Below, piece by piece: positions 7,964 through 16,996 of a stretch of 64,000 nt of DNA; positions within the stretch are counted from its first letter, which is position 1, and each line of letters begins with the position of its first letter. The stretch is from Maritimibacter sp. (GTDB taxonomy: Bacteria > Pseudomonadota > Alphaproteobacteria > Rhodobacterales > Rhodobacteraceae). Location of the stretch: positions 4,376,001 through 4,440,000 of the forward strand of contig CP051232.1 in the NCBI GenBank assembly GCA_017792445.1. Reading direction: 5' to 3'. Both the position numbers and the translations under genes were made by a program. Below the pieces are notes generated by a model. It searched no databases. It had not been told where the DNA came from and saw only the letters and a list, made by a program, of their open reading frames with translations.

Positions 7964-10900
7964 TTAGGTCACCAGATCAGAGCCGGTGTACATGAAGTCG
8001 CCGCTGGTGAGGTCCAGACCGTAGACGCCGTTCAGCAGGCCGACGAGTTCGGTCGAGCCGCCGTCCGACAGGTAGATCGCGGTGCCTGCGGTCAGACCTG
8101 CCTGATCCTCGACCAGTACATAGTCGCTGGCAGCGCCCCAAAGCTCGACATGGTCCTCGCCAGACACGAAGTCCCAGACGAAGCCATAGTCGTCGTCGCC
8201 ATCGGTGCCATAATAGGCATCGCCGGAGTCGCCGAAGACGAAGGTGTCGCCGCCATCCCTGCCCACGAACACATCGATCTCGCCCGAGCCGGGGTTGGCG
8301 TCGCCGGTATCGACCGCGATCAGCGTGTCCGCGCTATCGGTTCCCTTGACGATGTCGCGGCCGGTGATCTCGGTCACCGTGATGTCGCCGAAGGACACGT
8401 CGTTGTAGTGGGCGTTCAGATAGACGCTGCCGGTCGCAGGCTCGTATTCCATGCCGAAGGTCTGGATGCCCTGCAGGGTCCAGCCCGCGGGTTCGGAGGT
8501 GCCCTCTTCCCACACGCGGATGCTGTACAGGCGGTCGTAAAGGTTCACCTGCTCGACCTGCATGACGATGTTGTATGTCAGGTCCTCGTCCATCGAGATG
8601 CTCTGCGACCCGAGCGTGCTGAAGAAGTTCTCGGACGGGTGCAGGGTCAGCGTCGCGACACCGTTGCCGTCGGTGTCAGAGAACACGAAGGCCGCGCCCG
8701 GTTCCCAACCCGAATGCGGCTGGAAGCCCCCGACCGGATCGTCGGTGTGCCCGTTCCAGAGCATGCCGATCCCGAAGGCGCCGCCGTCGCGGCCGCGCGG
8801 GTCCTGGTTCAGCAGGTCGTGCGGCGTGACGGTCATCGCCAGTTGGTAGTTGTCCCAGCTTTCGTCGCCGAAGGTCAGCAGACGGTCATAGCCAAGATCC
8901 ACCGGACGCGCCCCGAGGCTGCCGATTTCCCACGTGCCGTCCACGACCTGCACCACGTCTTCCAAAGACCCGGCGGATTGCCAGTCGATGCTGTAGTTCG
9001 GGCTCCAGACGTTGCCGGACTCGTAGTCGATGGTCACGTTGCGGGTGATCACGTCGCCCGAAGTCATGACCGCCGTGATCGCCACGACGTCGTCCGTGGC
9101 GGACCCGTCCAGTTCGGAATAGGCGATCTCGACGTTGAAATCGCCCTCGTCGTGCAGACGGCGGGTATCTTCGCCAATCGCCAGCCCGCGCGCGGTGCCG
9201 CCGTTCAGCGTATAGCTCAGCGACGCGACATCGCCGTAGACGGTGCCGAGGATGTTGACCCAGACCTGAGTTTCGCCGACGGCACCAAAGGTCTGTTCCG
9301 ACCCGTACCACACGTCGATGGCGCTGGAGGTCAGGATCTCGACCGTCGCGGTGTCGGTCAGGTCGCCGTCGCTGACGGTGTAGACGAACGTATCGGTGCC
9401 CTGGAAGCCGGTGTCCGGCGTATAGGTCCAGGTGCCGTCGCCATTGTCCACCAGATCGCCATTCGACGGGGTGCCTATCGACTCGACGAACAGATCGTCG
9501 CCGTTCAGGTCGTCGTCATTCGCCAGCAGGCTCGCCGCCGACAGGATAAGCGGGGTGTCCTGCTCGGTATAGAACGTGTCGTCCGACGCCTCGGGCGCGG
9601 TGTTCACCGGCTCGTAATCGGCATCCTCGTCCACCAGCGGCGCGCTGTCGAACTCGACATAGTCGACATGCGCCGTGAAGCCCTGCGCGTCGCCGACATT
9701 GCCCGCGAAGACACCGGCCGAGGTCACTTCCAGCCCGTGCGAGAACGTGCCGCCCGTGGTCCAGTTGCTGCCATCCGCCGAGTACTCGAAGGTCCACTGG
9801 TCGCCCACGCGCGCCAGCCGCAGGAACGGCGCGCTGTTGCCCGGCACCGTCACCTGGAACTCGGACGACGAAACGCCGTTCACCGTCGAAGCGCCGAAGG
9901 CATAAAGCCTGCTGCCATCGTGATAAACGTCGAACCGCAGCCAGTTCTGCGCGTCCTGCTCCACGATGAAGCCCTGCATCTGGTACTGCTGGGACGGCAT
10001 CGACAGGAACCTTGCCTCGACGGCAAAGTCCTCGTCCGGGATCGACTGCATGACGCGGGCCGAATTGTTGGTGCCCCAGACGTCATGGTTGCCGTCGGGC
10101 GTGATCAGCGACAGGAACGCATCGGTCGCGTTGGTCGCAAGCGCCGAAGAGGTGCCGGCCGGCCCCTCGCTCCGCCAGGCCGGGTCCAGCGTCGCGCTCG
10201 AGAAATCGTCGGACACCACGTCCGGCGGCAGCGCGACCGAGATCGAAACCGTCGCCGTGTCCGAGAACTCGCCATCGGTGACGGTGTAGGTAAAGCTGTC
10301 GTCCCCCTCGAACCCGCCATCGGGCGTGTAGGTCCACGTGCCATTGCCGTTGTCGACCAGCGTGCCGTTCGTCGGCGTGCCGACAGTGTCGATGGTCAGC
10401 AGATCGTCATCCGGGTCGCTGTCGTTGCCCAGCAGGTCATTCTCGGACAGCACCAGCACGGTGTCGGGATCGGTCTGGAAGTCGTCATCCGCCGCCACCG
10501 GCGCACGGTTGCCGTTCAGCGCGCCGTCCTCGTTGATGATCGGGTCCGCGCTGTTCTCGAAATAATCGAGCTGCGCGGTGTAGCCCGGCGGCTCGTTGCC
10601 CTGATACGGCGCGGTGCCGGCGAAGGCGCCGACCTCGGTGACCGTCATGCTGCGCGTCAGGGCATAGGCCTGCTGCCAGTTGGTCCCGTCAGAGCTTGTC
10701 TCGAAGACGAAGTCGTCCCCGGTCCGCGTGATGCGGAAGGCGGCGACCTCTCCGTCGGCGATGTTGCCGTCGAACAGCGGATAGGTGGTCGAGCCGTCCA
10801 CGATCAGGCCGACGATCAGGGTCAGGCCAAGGTGGGTATAGGCAAGGTCGAAGCGGATCCAGTTGCCTTCGTCCTGCACCACCAGAAGCCCGTGCTCCTG

Positions 10901-13900
10901 GTACAGTTCCTCCGGCTCGTTCAGGAAGCCCGCGCTGATCTGGAAGTCGCCGTCGGCCACATCCTGCATCAGCCGCGGCGTGGTCATCACGTCGGACGCC
11001 GAGACCGCGATACCCTGCGGCGAGTCAAGCAGCACGACCGCATCGGTGTCGATGGTCGCAAGCGTGGCCGAGCCGGTGATGCCCTTGAATTCCCAGCCAT
11101 TATCCAGCGACGTGCCCGAGAAGTCATCCGAGAAGGCATCGAAGCCCGACGGCGGCCGCACCGAGACAGTGACCGTCGCGGTGTCCGTGTCTGTGCCGTC
11201 GCTGACGACATAGGTGAACGTGTCCGTCCCCTCGAACCCGCTGTCCGGCGTATAGGTCCACGTGCCGTCCAGGTTGTCGATCAGCACACCGTTGGACGGG
11301 GTGCCGACGGACTCGATGGTCAGCGTGTCGCCGTCCGGGTCGGTGTCGTTCGACAGAAGATCCTCCGCGGTGAACACAAGCGCGGTATCGGGCTCGGTCG
11401 CCAGCGCGTCGTCGGTGGCCTCGGGGGCGCTCGGCGGTACGAAGTCGCCATCCTCGTTCAGGATCGGGTCCGAAGCGAACTCGACATAGTCGACTTGCGC
11501 CGTGAACCCGTTGGCATCCTCGGTATTGCCCGCGAAAACGCCGAAGGACGTGGCTTCCAGCACATGCGCGACGCTGCCCGCGACGGTCCAGGCAGAGCCA
11601 TCCTGCGAGTATTCCAGCGTCCAGAGATCGTCTGCCCGCGTCAGGCGCAGATACGGCGCGGTGCCGCCCGGAACCGTGACCTGGAACGCCGTCGACGATA
11701 CGCCGTCTACCGTGACCGCCCCGAAGGCGATCAACTGCGAGCCGTTCCAGTGCGTGTCGAAGCGCAGCCAGTTGTCCGCGTCCTGCTCTACCAGCAGACC
11801 CTGCATCTGGTACCGCTCGGACGGGGTGCTCAGGAACCGGGTCTCGACCGAGAAGTCCTCGTCCTCGATCTCCTGCATCGCGCGGGCGGCGTTGTTCTCG
11901 TTCCAGATGTCGAAGTTGCCGTCCGGTGTCACCAGCGACAGGAAGGCGTCCGTCGCGTTGGTCTGAAGCGCGGACGATGTGCCGACCGGGCCCTCGAAGG
12001 TCCAGGCCGGATCAAGCTCGGCGCCCGAGAAGTCCGAAGAACTCGGACCCGGAGCCGGGATGACCGTGACCTCGACCGTGGCGGTGGAGGTCGTGCTGCC
12101 GTCGCTGACGGAGTAGGTGAAGGTGTCGGTGCCCTCGAAGCCGGTAACCGGGGTATAGGTGATGGTCCCCGTGCCGTTGTCGTAGACGGCGGTGCCGTTG
12201 GTGGGTTGCGTTGCGACGCCTGTGACCGACAGCAGATCGCCATCGGGGTCGGTGTCGTTCAGCAGCAGGTCGGCCACATCGATGACCAGCGGCGTATCTT
12301 CGTCGGTCGTGACGGCGTCGTCCACCGGGGTCGGCGCGGCATTCGTGCCGCTGGAAACCCCTGCGAGCGTTGCGATATCCGTCGAAGACAATGCGGTGTC
12401 ATAGATCTGCCGGTCGGCGATCACGCCTTCGAAGGGCGCGTCGAACCCGGTCTGGCCGCTGGCGCTGCCCCAGCCGCGCCCGCCCCACTGGATCACCTCG
12501 ACGTTCTGGGTCCAGTCCATCACCAGCGGGCTGCTGCCCACCATGACGCCATCGACCCACAGCGCCGAACCGCCAGCCCCGAAGGTCACCGCGATCTCGT
12601 ATTCCTCGCCCGCGACGATGCCGGCGTGGTTGATGTAGACCTCGGACGACCCGTCCTGGAACCGCGCGCGCAGCGTGGTGCCGTCAAGGAACAGCGCGAA
12701 GTGGTTGCCGCCGCCGACGTAGCCCGAGGCGTCCTTGGTGAACAGGCCCTGCGCGCCGTTGGTGTCCGCCGCGATGAACGAGAAGGCGATGGTGCCCTCG
12801 GGCAGCTCGTAGATGGCGCTGTGCGGGATCTCCAGAACGCCGCCCGCAGTGCCGTTGAACTCGGTGGCGCCCGCGGCGGAATAGACCGGGTCCGGCACGC
12901 CGCTGACGGTGACCGTGACCGTCGCCGTGTCGGTGCCGCCGGTGCCGTCCTCGACCGCGTAGGTGAAGGTGTCGGTGCCGAAGAAGCCCGCGTCGGGCGT
13001 GTAGGTGATGGTGCCGTTCGCGTTGACCACCGCCGCGCCGTTGCTGGGCGCCGCGCCGATGCCGGTCACCGTCACCGGATCGCCGTCGGCGTCGTCGTCG
13101 TTGGCCAGCACGTCGATCACCACCGGCACGTCGCGGCTGGTCGCCGCGGTGTCGTCCGCCGCGACCGGGTCGTCGGCCTCGGGGTCGACGGTGATCGTCA
13201 CCGTCGCGGTGTCGGTGCCGCCGAGGCCGTCGCTGACCTGGTAGACGAAGCTGTCGGTGCCGTTGAAGTCGGTGTCCGGCGTGTAGGTGAACGAGCCGTC
13301 GCCGTTCAGCACCAGCGTCCCGTCGGTCACGTCGGTGACGACGCTCGCCGACAACGGATCGCCGTTGCCGTCGGTGTCGTTCGCCAGCACGCCCGCCGCC
13401 GCCACGGTCAGCACGCCGTCTTCGGCGATGGAATAGTCGTCGGCCACCGCCTCGGGCGCGACATTGGCTTCGGTCAGCACGCTGACCTCTACCGTCGCGG
13501 TCGCCGTCAGGTCGCCGTCGCTGATCGTGTAGGTAAAGCTGTCGTCGCCCGCGGTCCCGGTCGAGGTGTAGGTGACGGTGCCGTCGCCGTTGTTCACCAC
13601 CGTGCCAAGCGCGCCGTCGGTGACGATGGTCACGGTCAGCGCGTCGGGGCCGTCGAGGTCGCTGTCGTTGCCCAGCACGTCGATCACGACGGCTTCGCCC
13701 ATGACCACCACGTTCTCGAGGTCGTCCTCGGCGACCGGCCCGTCGTTGACCGGCGCCACGGTGACGTCGACCACCGAGGTCACGACGCCGCCGACGCCGT
13801 CCTCGACGGTCACGGTGAAGCTGTCGGCGCCGTTGAAGTCGGCGTCCGGGGTGTAGGTGATCGTGCCCGTGCCGTTGTCGTAGACGGCGGTGCCGTTCGC

Positions 13901-16294
13901 CGGTTGGGTTGCGACGCCGGTGATCGACAGCGGGTCGCCATCGGGGTCGGTGTCGTTCAGCAGCAGGTCGGCCACATCGATGACCAGCGGCGTGTCCTCG
14001 TCGGTGGTGACCGCATCGCCCGTCGGGGTCGGCGCGCTGTTGGTGGCGCTGGACGATCCCGCCAGCGTCGCGATGTCGGTGGACGACAGCGCCGCGTCAT
14101 AGATCTGCCGGTCGGCGATCACGCCCTCGAAGGGCGCGTCGAACCCGGTCTGGCCACTGGCGCTGCCCCAGCCGCGCCCGCCCCACTGGATCACCTCGAC
14201 GTTCTGGGTCCAGTCCATCACCAGCGGGCTGCTGCCCACCATGACGCCATCGACCCACAGCGCCGAACCGCCAGCCCCGAAGGTCACCGCGATCTCGTAT
14301 TCCTCGCCCGCGACGATGCCGGCGTGGTTGATGTAGACCTCGGACGACCCGTCCTGGAACCGCGCGCGCAGCGTGGTGCCGTCAAGGAACAGCGCGAAGT
14401 GGTTGCCGCCGCCGACGTAGCCCGAGGCGTCCTTGGTGAACAGGCCCTGCGCGCCGTTGGTGTCCGCCGCGATGAACGAGAAGGCGATGGTGCCCTCGGG
14501 CAGCTCGTAGATGGCACTGTGCGGGATCTCCAGAACGCCGCCCGCAGTGCCGTTGAACTCGGTGGCGCCCGCGGCGGAATAGACCGGGTCCGGCACGCCG
14601 CTGACGGTGACCGTGACCGTCGCCGTGTCGGTGCCGCCGGTGCCGTCCTCGACCGCGTAGGTGAAGGTGTCGGTGCCGAAGAAGCCCGCGTCGGGCGTGT
14701 AGGTGATGGTGCCGTTCGCGTTGACCACCGCCGCGCCGTTGCTGGGCGCCGCGCCGATGCCGGTCACCGTCACCGGATCGCCGTCGGCGTCGTCGTCGTT
14801 GGCCAGCACGTCGATCACCACCGGCACGTCGCGGCTGGTCGCCGCCGTGTCGTCCGCCGCGACCGGGTCGTCGGCCTCGGGGTCAACGGTGATCGTCACC
14901 GTCGCGGTGTCGGTGCCGCCGAGGCCATCGCTGACCTGGTAGACGAAGCTGTCGGTGCCGTTGAAGTCGGTGTCCGGCGTGTAGGTGAACGAGCCGTCGC
15001 CGTTCAGCACCAGCGTCCCGTCGGTCACGTCGGTGACGACGCTCGCCGACAGCGGATCGCCGTTGCCGTCGGTGTCGTTCGCCAGCACGCCCGCCGCCGC
15101 CACGGTCAGCACGCCGTCTTCGGCAATGGAATAGTCGTCGGCCACCGCCTCGGGCTCGACATTGGCCTCGGTCAGCACGCTGACCTCTACCGTCGCGGTC
15201 GCCGTCAGGTCGCCGTCGCTGATCGTGTAGGTAAAGCTGTCGTCGCCCGCGGTCCCGGTCGAGGTGTAGGTGACGGTGCCGTCGCCGTTGTTCACCACCG
15301 TGCCAAGCGCGCCATCGGTGACGATGGTCACGGTCAGCGCGTCGGGGCCGTCGAGGTCGCTGTCGTTGCCCAGCACGTCGATCACGACGGCTTCGCCCAT
15401 GACCACCACGTTCTCGAGGTCGTCCACGGCGACCGGCGCGTCGTTGACCGGCGCCACGGTGACGTCGACCACCGAGGTCACGACGCCGCCGACGCCGTCC
15501 TCGACGGTCACGGTGAAGCTGTCGGCGCCGTTGAAGTCGGCGTCCGGGGTGTAGGTGATCGTGCCCGTGCCGTTGTCGTAGACGGCGGTGCCGTTGGTGG
15601 GTTGCGTTGCGACGCCGGTGATCGACAGCGGGTCGCCGTCCGGGTCGCTGTCGTTCAGCAGCAGGTCGGCCACGTCGATGACCAGCGGCGTGTCCTCGTC
15701 GGTGGTCACGGCGTCGCCCGTCGGGGTCGGCGCGCTGTTGGTGGCGCTGGACGATCCCGCCAGCGTCGCGATGTCGGTGGACGACAGCGCCGCGTCATAG
15801 ATCTGCCGGTCGGCGATCACGCCCTCGAAGGGCGCGTCGAACCCGGTCTGGCCGCTGGCGCTGCCCCAGCCGCGCCCGCCCCACTGGATCACCTCGACGT
15901 TCTGGGTCCAGTCCATCACCAGCGGGCTGCTGCCCACCATGACGCCATCGACCCACAGCGCCGAACCGCCGGCCCCGAAGGTCACCGCGATCTCGTATTC
16001 CTCGCCCGCGACGATGCCCGGATAGTCAATGAAGCTTTCCGTCGTGCCGTCCTGAAAGCGGGCCCGAAGGGTGTTGCCTTCGAGGTAAAGCGCGAAGTGA
16101 TTGCCGCCGCCCGCGTAGCCAGAGGCGTCCTTTGTGAACAGGCCCTGCGCGCCGTTCGTGTCGTCCGCGATGAAGGAGAAGGCGATCGTGCCTTCCGAGA
16201 TCTCATAGGCCGCGGTGTGCCCAAGCTCCTGAACGCCGGAGGCGGCGCCATTGAACTCTGCCACGCCGGGCGCGGAATATACCAATTCAGTCAT
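7964..16294 (-). CDS. Giant multidomain secreted protein: LamG-like, cadherin/Ig-like and ConA-like domains, RTX-like C-terminus
   Basis: This 2776-residue acidic protein has no Sec signal. The order from the N-terminus is: a LamG-like lectin domain (about 4-160); four cadherin/Ig-like domains with LLLNDSDPDGDP and GTITYTPDADFNG motifs (165-560); a second LamG-plus-four-domain unit (567-1132); a third LamG (1133-1295); then alternating cadherin-like domains and three ConA-like (DUF1349-type) domains with the DNWLRFD motif. A further beta-sandwich region follows, then a glycine/aspartate-rich RTX-like tail (VKGTDSADTL, DTFVFGDSGD). This layout suggests type I secretion and a calcium-stiffened surface or released adhesin that binds carbohydrate. 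No type I exporter genes are nearby. Only one cysteine-poor chain is encoded, with no catalytic motif seen. Confidence 0.85.
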   Translation of the reverse strand: MTELVYSAPGVAEFNGAASGVQELGHTAAYEISEGTIAFSFIADDTNGAQGLFTKDASGYAGGGNHFALYLEGNTLRARFQDGTTESFIDYPGIVAGEEYEIAVTFGAGGSALWVDGVMVGSSPLVMDWTQNVEVIQWGGRGWGSASGQTGFDAPFEGVIADRQIYDAALSSTDIATLAGSSSATNSAPTPTGDAVTTDEDTPLVIDVADLLLNDSDPDGDPLSITGVATQPTNGTAVYDNGTGTITYTPDADFNGADSFTVTVEDGVGGVVTSVVDVTVAPVNDAPVAVDDLENVVVMGEAVVIDVLGNDSDLDGPDALTVTIVTDGALGTVVNNGDGTVTYTSTGTAGDDSFTYTISDGDLTATATVEVSVLTEANVEPEAVADDYSIAEDGVLTVAAAGVLANDTDGNGDPLSASVVTDVTDGTLVLNGDGSFTYTPDTDFNGTDSFVYQVSDGLGGTDTATVTITVDPEADDPVAADDTAATSRDVPVVIDVLANDDDADGDPVTVTGIGAAPSNGAAVVNANGTITYTPDAGFFGTDTFTYAVEDGTGGTDTATVTVTVSGVPDPVYSAAGATEFNGTAGGVLEIPHSAIYELPEGTIAFSFIAADTNGAQGLFTKDASGYVGGGNHFALFLDGTTLRARFQDGSSEVYINHAGIVAGEEYEIAVTFGAGGSALWVDGVMVGSSPLVMDWTQNVEVIQWGGRGWGSASGQTGFDAPFEGVIADRQIYDAALSSTDIATLAGSSSATNSAPTPTGDAVTTDEDTPLVIDVADLLLNDTDPDGDPLSITGVATQPANGTAVYDNGTGTITYTPDADFNGADSFTVTVEDGVGGVVTSVVDVTVAPVNDGPVAEDDLENVVVMGEAVVIDVLGNDSDLDGPDALTVTIVTDGALGTVVNNGDGTVTYTSTGTAGDDSFTYTISDGDLTATATVEVSVLTEANVAPEAVADDYSIAEDGVLTVAAAGVLANDTDGNGDPLSASVVTDVTDGTLVLNGDGSFTYTPDTDFNGTDSFVYQVSDGLGGTDTATVTITVDPEADDPVAADDTAATSRDVPVVIDVLANDDDADGDPVTVTGIGAAPSNGAAVVNANGTITYTPDAGFFGTDTFTYAVEDGTGGTDTATVTVTVSGVPDPVYSAAGATEFNGTAGGVLEIPHSAIYELPEGTIAFSFIAADTNGAQGLFTKDASGYVGGGNHFALFLDGTTLRARFQDGSSEVYINHAGIVAGEEYEIAVTFGAGGSALWVDGVMVGSSPLVMDWTQNVEVIQWGGRGWGSASGQTGFDAPFEGVIADRQIYDTALSSTDIATLAGVSSGTNAAPTPVDDAVTTDEDTPLVIDVADLLLNDTDPDGDLLSVTGVATQPTNGTAVYDNGTGTITYTPVTGFEGTDTFTYSVSDGSTTSTATVEVTVIPAPGPSSSDFSGAELDPAWTFEGPVGTSSALQTNATDAFLSLVTPDGNFDIWNENNAARAMQEIEDEDFSVETRFLSTPSERYQMQGLLVEQDADNWLRFDTHWNGSQLIAFGAVTVDGVSSTAFQVTVPGGTAPYLRLTRADDLWTLEYSQDGSAWTVAGSVAHVLEATSFGVFAGNTEDANGFTAQVDYVEFASDPILNEDGDFVPPSAPEATDDALATEPDTALVFTAEDLLSNDTDPDGDTLTIESVGTPSNGVLIDNLDGTWTYTPDSGFEGTDTFTYVVSDGTDTDTATVTVSVRPPSGFDAFSDDFSGTSLDNGWEFKGITGSATLATIDTDAVVLLDSPQGIAVSASDVMTTPRLMQDVADGDFQISAGFLNEPEELYQEHGLLVVQDEGNWIRFDLAYTHLGLTLIVGLIVDGSTTYPLFDGNIADGEVAAFRITRTGDDFVFETSSDGTNWQQAYALTRSMTVTEVGAFAGTAPYQGNEPPGYTAQLDYFENSADPIINEDGALNGNRAPVAADDDFQTDPDTVLVLSENDLLGNDSDPDDDLLTIDTVGTPTNGTLVDNGNGTWTYTPDGGFEGDDSFTYTVTDGEFSDTATVSISVALPPDVVSDDFSSATLDPAWRSEGPAGTSSALATNATDAFLSLITPDGNHDVWGTNNSARVMQSIPDEDFAVEARFLSMPSQQYQMQGFIVEQDAQNWLRFDVYHDGSRLYAFGASTVNGVSSSEFQVTVPGNSAPFLRLARVGDQWTFEYSADGSNWTTGGTFSHGLEVTSAGVFAGNVGDAQGFTAHVDYVEFDSAPLVDEDADYEPVNTAPEASDDTFYTEQDTPLILSAASLLANDDDLNGDDLFVESIGTPSNGDLVDNGDGTWTYTPDTGFQGTDTFVYTVSDGDLTDTATVEILTSSAIDVWYGSEQTFGAVGETQVWVNILGTVYGDVASLSYTLNGGTARGLAIGEDTRRLHDEGDFNVEIAYSELDGSATDDVVAITAVMTSGDVITRNVTIDYESGNVWSPNYSIDWQSAGSLEDVVQVVDGTWEIGSLGARPVDLGYDRLLTFGDESWDNYQLAMTVTPHDLLNQDPRGRDGGAFGIGMLWNGHTDDPVGGFQPHSGWEPGAAFVFSDTDGNGVATLTLHPSENFFSTLGSQSISMDEDLTYNIVMQVEQVNLYDRLYSIRVWEEGTSEPAGWTLQGIQTFGMEYEPATGSVYLNAHYNDVSFGDITVTEITGRDIVKGTDSADTLIAVDTGDANPGSGEIDVFVGRDGGDTFVFGDSGDAYYGTDGDDDYGFVWDFVSGEDHVELWGAASDYVLVEDQAGLTAGTAIYLSDGGSTELVGLLNGVYGLDLTSGDFMYTGSDLVT
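12399..14096 (-). repeat. 1698-bp internal repeat, copy 1 (C-terminal copy in the giant protein)
   Basis: This is a unit of 1698 bp (566 codons) encoding one LamG-like domain's C-terminal part through four cadherin-like domains to the next LamG N-terminal part. It is nearly identical to 14097-15794, with scattered single-base differences such as at 13735-13740 versus the corresponding bases. Similarity below 12399 falls off quickly, so the edge is sharp. Confidence 0.85.
14097..15794 (-). repeat. 1698-bp internal repeat, copy 2
   Basis: This is the second tandem copy of the 566-codon unit, nearly identical to 12399-14096 and in frame. A third partial copy, the core of the first LamG domain, continues from 15795 to about 16018 and then diverges. 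The register is exact: TAT codons of the YSA motif fall at 12883, 14581 and 16279, 1698 bases apart each time. Confidence 0.85.
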
Positions 16295-16996
16295 CTGCTA
16301 CCCCAAGATCTCAAGCTATCCGAAACAAGGACAATTGCCGTTCAGCGCGCCCGGTGCGCGGGAAAATGATTGCATCCGGAGCCTGCGCCGCCGGAATGCA
16401 GGTCAAACGCCGAATGACACCGCACATCACGCGCAGCGCCGCACTCGACGATCGCCGAATAGATTTGTACAAAACGAACCCACACCCAAAATAAAGCCGA
16501 TCAAAAACCGGCCGCCCCAGGAAGTCTTTCACTTCTCGCCGAGCATTTTCCTCAAGAAATTCGGGGCAATCAAGGCCAGTTCAAAGCAACGTGATTGACC
16601 AGCGAAGGGCTACTTTTCTACCTACGCTTGAATTACCAGACCTGAAGTCGGAATCGACGCACCGACGCTAAATCACATGGCCTGAAAAACCGCCGCATTC
16701 CAGCAAGGTGGACTCGGAAGACCCTTAACATGTGATTTTCCACAGGGTCACCTTAGGATAGATTTCACCTTAAAGTAGTATCTGACACCCAAAACCAGCG
16801 GTCATTCTTCCGACAGGCGAGGCAACAATATGCCGATACCCGCAGGATTGGTCGAAGACAGAAACCAATAGACGCTTAATTATTGGGCGCGCCCTTCCCG
16901 ACCACGTCAATGCGCCATTTTCGCGCCGGGCGGTGCCAGCAGCGGACAGCCGGAGAATCTCTCCGCGCCCCAAACGCTGCCACCTTGGGTCATCCC
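16295..16996. other. 702-base non-coding region upstream of the giant gene
   Basis: No convincing gene is seen here; short frames on both strands lack ribosome sites. The stretch is richer in A/T than its surroundings, especially 16600-16860. Its visible structure is a long 10-bp inverted repeat (16670-16738) and a pair of TCACCTTA direct repeats at 16748-16755 and 16765-16772, offset by 17 bases. It probably holds the promoter and control region of the giant gene, whose ATG is preceded by TTGGGGTAGCAG, and the 3' end of the LacI-family gene. Confidence 0.5.
16670..16738. repeat. 10-bp perfect inverted repeat with 49-base spacer upstream of the giant gene
   Basis: AAATCACATG (16670-16679) and CATGTGATTT (16729-16738) are exact reverse complements. 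The half-site orientation is TCACA...TGTGA, opposite to a normal CRP/FNR site. It could be two inverted regulator sites or a long-loop hairpin. Confidence 0.6.

Noticed and set aside
12399-15794. Tandem repeats read as a mobile element or insertion
   Set aside because: The units are in frame and encode successive protein domains; no terminal repeats or transposase are present.
7952-16369. A 2805-codon open frame on the plus strand opposite the giant gene
   Set aside because: It is the antisense image of a high-GC gene with Asp/Gly/Thr-rich repeats, giving a Val/Arg/His-rich low-complexity product with no domains or ribosome site. The minus-strand frame has recognisable LamG and cadherin-like domains.
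16670-16738. The long inverted repeat considered as a CRP/FNR site
   Set aside because: The half-sites face the wrong way (TCACA...TGTGA) and the spacer is 49 bases instead of 6.
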